DNA from: Fidelibacterota bacterium
GTDB lineage: Bacteria; Fidelibacterota; Fidelibacteria; Fidelibacterales; DSDE01
Assembly: GCA_011049095.1 (NCBI GenBank)
Contig: DSDE01000385.1
Location: 1 to 9,635, forward strand
Length of the DNA: 9,635 nt
Reading direction: 5' to 3'
Part shown: positions 6,656 through 9,635 of the stretch, in pieces
Position numbering within the stretch: the stretch's first letter is position 1
Layout: each line of letters starts with the position of its first letter
Translations under genes and position numbers: made by a program
Notes under the pieces: generated by a model
Databases searched by the model: none
What the model saw: only the letters and a program-made list of their open reading frames with translations
What the model was told of the DNA's origin: nothing

Positions 6656-7058
6656 AAGAAAACGAATTATGAAACACAGGCATATTTTGGGGATTAAACG
6701 GAGATTTCTTGAATCTAATCTGTTAACTCATTATGAATAATGTGCTGATATTGCTTTTTAGATTATTTAGGACAGCAGGGATTTGTAAACATAGTTTCTT
6801 TCCAAAAACTTAGCCTATCAGCTCGGGCAGGAATATTGCCTGCTCATTTTGCTTGGAAAATGTTGATGAAAAAAAGATTACCAGTTTCTGCGATAATTTT
6901 CAATATATCCCTTGAATGCATCTATCTCAGTTAAACTTTTTCCAATCGGTCGATAACAGGTTTTGCTTCCGAACTGGCATTGCTGCGAATATTTTTCTTA
7001 AAATTAATGTTTATTTCTCCCTGAAAACGATTATTCCAAGACTATCTGTGGTAATATT

Positions 7059-7093
7059 AAAGTCCCTCGCAGATTGCTCTTTTGAGGGACTTT
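7059..7093 (-). terminator. Probable terminator of the small-gene cluster
   Basis: AAAGTCCCTC (7059-7068) and GAGGGACTTT (7084-7093) form a perfect 10-bp stem with a 15-base loop. Read on the minus strand, the stem ends in TTT and continues AATATTA, a modest T-rich tail. It lies 11 nt past the stop of the last small gene, which suits a terminator for that unit. There is no immediate T-run on the plus strand. Confidence 0.65.
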
Positions 7094-7104
7094 CGGTGCC
7101 TGCA

Positions 7105-7275
7105 TTATTTCTTTTTTTTATTCGTCAGCTTATTCCAGACAGCTTTAACACCATCTTTCACATCTTGGCGAATCTGCTCGTCGATGTCGGTCACTATCGT
7201 CGTTTTTGAAACAGGCGTTTCACGGGTATAGCCAATTAGATTGTGCCTTTCCATCTTGTCTTCTTTTTTGGGCAT
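7105..7275 (-). CDS. Small lysine-rich protein of unknown function (56 aa)
   Basis: The 56-residue product begins MPKKEDKMERHNLIGYTRE and ends in NKLTNKKKK. It has a charged N-terminus, a Thr/Val/Ile-rich middle (SKTTIVTDIDEQIRQ), a short amphipathic helix candidate (about 34-50) and a basic tail. There is no signal peptide, membrane segment or cysteine. The start is well supported by AAGGAG five bases before the ATG. It is the last of four small minus-strand genes, 71 nt after the previous one and just before the terminator hairpin. I do not recognise a family. The basic tail could touch nucleic acid or membrane, but that is a guess. The strong ribosome-binding site and position in a gene series are the main reasons to believe it is real. 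Confidence 0.65.
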   Translation of the reverse strand: MPKKEDKMERHNLIGYTRETPVSKTTIVTDIDEQIRQDVKDGVKAVWNKLTNKKKK

Positions 7276-7346
7276 GATTTCTCCTTTCTGATATTTTTCT
7301 TGTTTATTACTTTCAGTGCGCGATCGGTTCGATTACTTTCTTGAAT

Positions 7347-7538
7347 TTAACCTCGCAGCATGTACTCAATGCCTCTTTCCTTAATTACTTTGGCATAGGC
7401 GGCTTTTTTAAAGCTATTAGCGTATTTCCACTTTCTGATAAGCTCATCATCAGACATGCTTAATGCTTCATGATAGGTGTTTTCGGTATCTTCTTTAATT
7501 TTTACCGCAGCATTTTTCACCGTGTCAAAAAATCCCAT
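7347..7538 (-). CDS. Small helical protein of unknown function (63 aa)
   Basis: The 63-residue product begins MGFFDTVKNAAVKIKEDTEN. Its N-terminal amphipathic helix (MGFFDTVKNAAVKI) could lie on a membrane or act in assembly. The second half, SDDELIRKWKYANSFKKAAYAKVIKERGI, resembles a compact helical module that I have an impression of seeing at the end of small bacterial and phage proteins ('SDEELIRK...KAAYxxxLKERG'); I cannot name the family. I chose the ATG at 7538 because AAAGGAG lies six bases upstream. A longer reading from 7691 in the same frame would add 51 residues of low-complexity Arg/Lys sequence that overlap the preceding 51-residue gene in another frame. Separated by 31 nt from the gene upstream. 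Confidence 0.75.
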   Translation of the reverse strand: MGFFDTVKNAAVKIKEDTENTYHEALSMSDDELIRKWKYANSFKKAAYAKVIKERGIEYMLRG

Positions 7539-7569
7539 TTTTCTCTCCTTTCCTTTCTGTTTTTGTTTT

Positions 7570-7725
7570 TTAAATCCCAGTTTCGGTCTGAGCTGATTCT
7601 GTCTCCTCATCATCGACCTCATTTTCATTCTCAAGCTCCGGCTCTTCTTTGTCTTCGCTGATGATGGAATAGACCAGTCCGGCCAGGCCAATCATTGTCA
7701 GCAGCAGCCATTTCTCACTTTTCAT
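7570..7725 (-). CDS. Small single-pass membrane protein with acidic tail (51 aa)
   Basis: The 51-residue product begins MKSEKWLLLTMIGLAGLVYS. Residues 6-22 form one hydrophobic membrane segment, preceded by two lysines. Residues 24-46 are strongly acidic (EDKEEPELENENEVDDEE). The N-terminal charge suggests the acidic tail would face the periplasm if the segment is uncleaved and positive-inside holds. No lipobox is present. The ATG overlaps the stop of the 100-residue gene (ATGA), and GGAGG lies seven bases before it, so the two genes are probably translationally linked. It is too short for default gene callers and conflicts with a longer frame on the same strand; the ribosome-binding site, membrane segment and overlap favour this frame. 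No family recognised. Confidence 0.72.
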   Translation of the reverse strand: MKSEKWLLLTMIGLAGLVYSIISEDKEEPELENENEVDDEETESAQTETGI

Positions 7726-8024
7726 ATTTCGTCCTCCACTTCGTCAAGAATGGGGTCCCAGGTGCCGTTGGCGATGGCTTCTTTTCGGACTTTGTCGTAG
7801 ATGGCATTGATTTTGACCATATTGGCTTCCATTTTCCGCTCATCTTTGAGAAACTGGAAATAATCGCTCCAAGTGCTGAAAAGATGGCGCCTTGAGTCCA
7901 GCACCTGCTCATCAATCACCGTGAGAAAATTATCAATCTTCTTCTCCGCTCGATTTAAAAATCCCTCAAACGCATCAGCGCTCTTGTCCAGAATTTCCTG
8001 AAACTCATCAATCGTCATCCCCAT
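7722..8024 (-). CDS. Helical protein of unknown function (100 aa)
   Basis: The 100-residue product begins MGMTIDEFQEILDKSADAFE. It is predicted to be almost wholly helical: amphipathic helices at about 5-48 and 53-86, and an acidic C-terminus (DEVEDEI). There is no cysteine, signal peptide or membrane segment, so it is likely cytoplasmic, perhaps a coiled-coil partner of the small proteins encoded after it. The ribosome-binding site is near perfect: AGGAGG at 8029-8034, five bases before the ATG; Met3 is a weaker alternative. It is the first gene of the four-gene minus-strand cluster and diverges from priA across a 278-nt spacer. Its stop overlaps the next start (ATGA). No family recognised. 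I am confident that it is a gene, not about its role. Confidence 0.85.
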   Translation of the reverse strand: MGMTIDEFQEILDKSADAFEGFLNRAEKKIDNFLTVIDEQVLDSRRHLFSTWSDYFQFLKDERKMEANMVKINAIYDKVRKEAIANGTWDPILDEVEDEI

Positions 8025-8137
8025 ATTATCCTCCTTTTTTTAGTTAATCGGGCTGCGAGACCTTGAGCGAACGCTATTGATATCCTGAAAAGCTGTCCCT
8101 TTTGCCCTTTGTACTTTCCACAACAGAATAATAACCG

Positions 8138-8152
8138 ATATTGTGTCAATAT
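8138..8152. promoter_or_regulatory. Palindromic operator candidate in the divergent spacer
   Basis: ATATTGTGTCAATAT is a perfect palindrome with 6-bp arms and a 3-base centre. One base further right, TTGACTTTCAA (8153-8163) is a second, shorter palindrome. The first overlaps both the plus-strand -35 candidate (TTGTGT, 8141-8146) and a perfect TTGACA on the minus strand (8149-8144). A protein bound here could affect priA and the small-gene cluster together. No regulator is known. Confidence 0.4.
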
Positions 8153-8169
8153 TTGACTTTCAATAAAAT
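8141..8169 (+). promoter_or_regulatory. Candidate promoter for priA
   Basis: TTGTGT at 8141-8146, a 17-base spacer and TAAAAT at 8164-8169 (five of six matches to the -10 consensus) face priA, leaving an untranslated leader of roughly 125 nt. On the minus strand TTGACA at 8149-8144 is a full -35 match, but I see no good -10 at 16-18 bases, so the small-gene promoter is unresolved. Confidence 0.4.
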
Positions 8170-8302
8170 TTTTCTTTTTTTTTTAGAAAATTTGGCGCAC
8201 GGGCCATTTTTTTGATGATGGTTTTGCAGTTTCCGGTGAAAATCTCCCACAGCTTTTTGACATTTTATTTGGAAAATCACCACTGAACCAATAATTTCAG
8301 AC

Positions 8303-9635
8303 ATGGCATCGCCTTTATATTGTGATTTGGTTTTCGCTGCTGAGCTTTATGTCTCCTACACCTATCTTGTGCCGGAGAAATTTCAAAATCTAAGTCTGAT
8401 TGGCCGGCGCCTGGTCGCTCCTTTTGGGCCTCGAAACCAAATTGGCTACTGTGTGTCAGTCCATTCTCAGGCTCCAGATGCGGGCATCAAGGTCAAATCC
8501 ATTTTGCGCATTCAGGATGAGGAGCCTCTTTTCAGTGAAATGCAGCTCCGGTTTTACCGCTGGATTGCCGATTATTACCTGGCGCCTTTTGGAATGGTTT
8601 TGAGGGCAGCCCATCCGGCAGAGAGCGGATTCAAGCGGGAACCCTTTCTCAAGATCAATGCTGACAGGCATGATGATGGGCGCATAAAGCAACTCTCTTT
8701 GCCGCTGGAAAGCATATCTCAGAAAAAGATGGGAACGCTTTCCAGTGAGGAGCAAAAATTAATCCGCCAGCTCCTTTCAGAAAAACTGCTTGTATGGGAA
8801 AACCGCTTTCCGCCAATGATGAAAGAGCGGGTCATTCCCTGGGTGCGGGTAATACAAAAACCGGAGAAAAAACTGCGTGGACGGCAGGCTGAGCTTTTAG
8901 ACTGGCTGAATAGCCGCCATCCCGCCGAAGAGGCCATCTCCACCATTATGGAAAACCTCAAAATCAGCGCTTCGCCTATACAAACTTTAATCAAAAACGG
9001 CATTTTGGAGCGCTATGAAAAGCGGGTGATTTTAGACCCCTTTCAAAAAGATTACCAGGCAAAATCCCGGGATGTGCTGCTTTCTGATGAACAAATCAAA
9101 GCGGTGGATGCCGTCATTCAAAATGAAAGCCGCTTTTTTCCCATGCTGCTTCAGGGCATCACCGGCAGCGGCAAGACTGAAGTTTACATCGCTATGGCCC
9201 GCCACATGCGCAATCAGGGAAAAGATGTCCTCATTTTGGTGCCGGAAATCGGCATCACACCTCATGTAGCCGGGCGTTTTCGGGCTGAATTTGGCAAAGA
9301 TGTAGCCATCTGGCACAGTCAAATGTCTGCAGGAGAAAGGCTCTGGACCTGGAACGCCATTCAGCGGGGCGAAATCCATGTTGTGGTCGGCGCCCGCAGC
9401 GCCCTCTTCAGCCCCTTTAAAAAGATCGGGCTGATTATCGTAGATGAAGAGCATGATGCTTCATATAAGCAGGATGATCCGGCGCCCCGCTACAGCGCCA
9501 GAGATGCTGCTGTCTGGCTGGCAAATAAGCTGGCAATTCCTATCGTTTTGGGCAGCGCCACACCCAGCCTGGAAAGCTACTACCTGGCTTCGACAAGCCG
9601 ATATCACCGCTTTGAGCTCATACGTCGTCATGGCA
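8303..9635 (+). CDS. priA: Primosomal protein N' (replication restart helicase PriA), 3' end beyond window
   Basis: 444 codons are visible of an expected 700-850. PriA recognises stalled forks, unwinds them and reloads the replicative helicase. The N-terminal 3'-DNA-end binding domain (about 5-105) has YCDLVFAAELYVSYTYLVPE and RRLVAPFGPRNQIGYC. A linking winged-helix region (about 120-245) follows. The first helicase lobe has Walker A GITGSGKTEV with Lys291, LVPEIGITP (312-320), GARSALFSPF (363-372), the DEEH box (381-384) with HDASYKQDDPAPRYSARD, and GSATPS (417-422). The zinc-binding cysteines and second helicase lobe lie outside the window. The ATG at 8303 is the only in-frame start after the TGA at 8258-8260, yet it has no Shine-Dalgarno sequence, unlike most genes here. 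No sign of disruption. Confidence 0.97.
   Translation, partial: MASPLYCDLVFAAELYVSYTYLVPEKFQNLSLIGRRLVAPFGPRNQIGYCVSVHSQAPDAGIKVKSILRIQDEEPLFSEMQLRFYRWIADYYLAPFGMVLRAAHPAESGFKREPFLKINADRHDDGRIKQLSLPLESISQKKMGTLSSEEQKLIRQLLSEKLLVWENRFPPMMKERVIPWVRVIQKPEKKLRGRQAELLDWLNSRHPAEEAISTIMENLKISASPIQTLIKNGILERYEKRVILDPFQKDYQAKSRDVLLSDEQIKAVDAVIQNESRFFPMLLQGITGSGKTEVYIAMARHMRNQGKDVLILVPEIGITPHVAGRFRAEFGKDVAIWHSQMSAGERLWTWNAIQRGEIHVVVGARSALFSPFKKIGLIIVDEEHDASYKQDDPAPRYSARDAAVWLANKLAIPIVLGSATPSLESYYLASTSRYHRFELIRRHG

Larger units (their letters stand above)
6222..7058. other. Long intergenic region downstream of ligA
   Basis: About 840 nt without a supportable gene on either strand. The open frames (for example 6275-6517, 6439-6636 and 6916-7209 plus) lack ribosome-binding sites and recognisable protein character; the last partly mirrors a small gene on the minus strand. 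A weak 5-bp hairpin, TTCAC/GTGAA at 6320-6334, is the only terminator-like element near ligA. The central part holds the repeat cluster and interrupted palindrome listed separately. From 6660 to 7058 the DNA is AT-rich and I see nothing definite. Confidence 0.6.

Noticed and set aside
6245..7058. Inverted 12-bp match AATATTACCACA (6245-6256) / TGTGGTAATATT (7047-7058) suggesting mobile-element ends
   Set aside because: A few inverted 12-base matches are expected by chance in a window this long; no flanking duplication or transposase lies between them.
6916..7209. Plus-strand open frame of 97 residues
   Set aside because: It crosses the terminator hairpin and is partly antisense to the better supported 56-residue gene; no ribosome-binding site.
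7539..7691. N-terminal extension of the 63-residue protein to 114 residues
   Set aside because: The extension is Arg/Lys-rich, conflicts with the 51-residue membrane-protein frame that has its own ribosome-binding site and ATGA overlap, and a strong site lies directly before the ATG at 7538.
8456..9454. Minus-strand open frames opposite priA
   Set aside because: They are antisense shadows of PriA, which is unambiguous on the plus strand.
9588..9598. CTTCGACAAGC inside priA, matching part of the intergenic repeat
   Set aside because: It is 11 bases within a well-conserved coding stretch; coincidence is the simpler explanation.
1..9635. CRISPR arrays, tRNA or rRNA genes, complete insertion sequences
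   Set aside because: I saw no regularly spaced direct repeats with unique spacers, no tRNA cloverleaf or rRNA-like stretch, and no transposase.

Overview
The window looks like a chromosomal segment from an uncultured-type bacterium of the Fibrobacterota/Chlorobi/Bacteroidota (FCB) neighbourhood; groups such as Calditrichota, Cloacimonadota or KSB1 would also fit. This rests on a FISUMP-domain lipoprotein with fibronectin type III repeats, a long PEGA-repeat exported protein, and intergenic DNA rich in short degenerate repeats. The phylum is an inference from gene content, not a placement.

Left third (1-3807, minus strand): three tightly packed genes read right to left. First is a 575-residue exported PEGA-repeat protein. 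Next is a 388-residue DUF1016/YhcG-type PDDEXK nuclease whose ATG overlaps the preceding stop codon (ATGA). After a 24-nt gap comes a lipoprotein with two FN3 repeats and the start of a FISUMP domain, running off the left edge. The spacing suggests one transcript. It puts a cytoplasmic nuclease between two envelope proteins. The lipoprotein leader is unusually long, and a hexanucleotide repeat encodes the core of its signal peptide.

Middle (3808-6221, plus strand): a 419-nt divergent spacer holds a string of four different degenerate short repeats. It is followed by a complete, apparently functional NAD-dependent DNA ligase (ligA).

6222-7058: about 840 nt without a convincing gene. It contains a cluster of TGAGC...TCGAAG-type repeats (6525-6606) and a 46-nt interrupted palindrome (6610-6655).

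Right third: a cluster of four small minus-strand genes (100, 51, 63 and 56 residues), each with a clear Shine-Dalgarno sequence, ends in a hairpin terminator at 7059-7093. I recognise none of the four products with certainty. They look like a compact operon of small helical, membrane-anchored or charged proteins and are the best candidate here for something undescribed. They diverge from priA (8303 to the right edge), the primosomal replication-restart helicase. The 278-nt spacer between them carries a plus-strand promoter candidate overlapped by a palindromic operator-like site.

The two housekeeping genes (ligA, priA) are DNA replication/repair functions. The rest is envelope-related, nuclease, or unknown small proteins.
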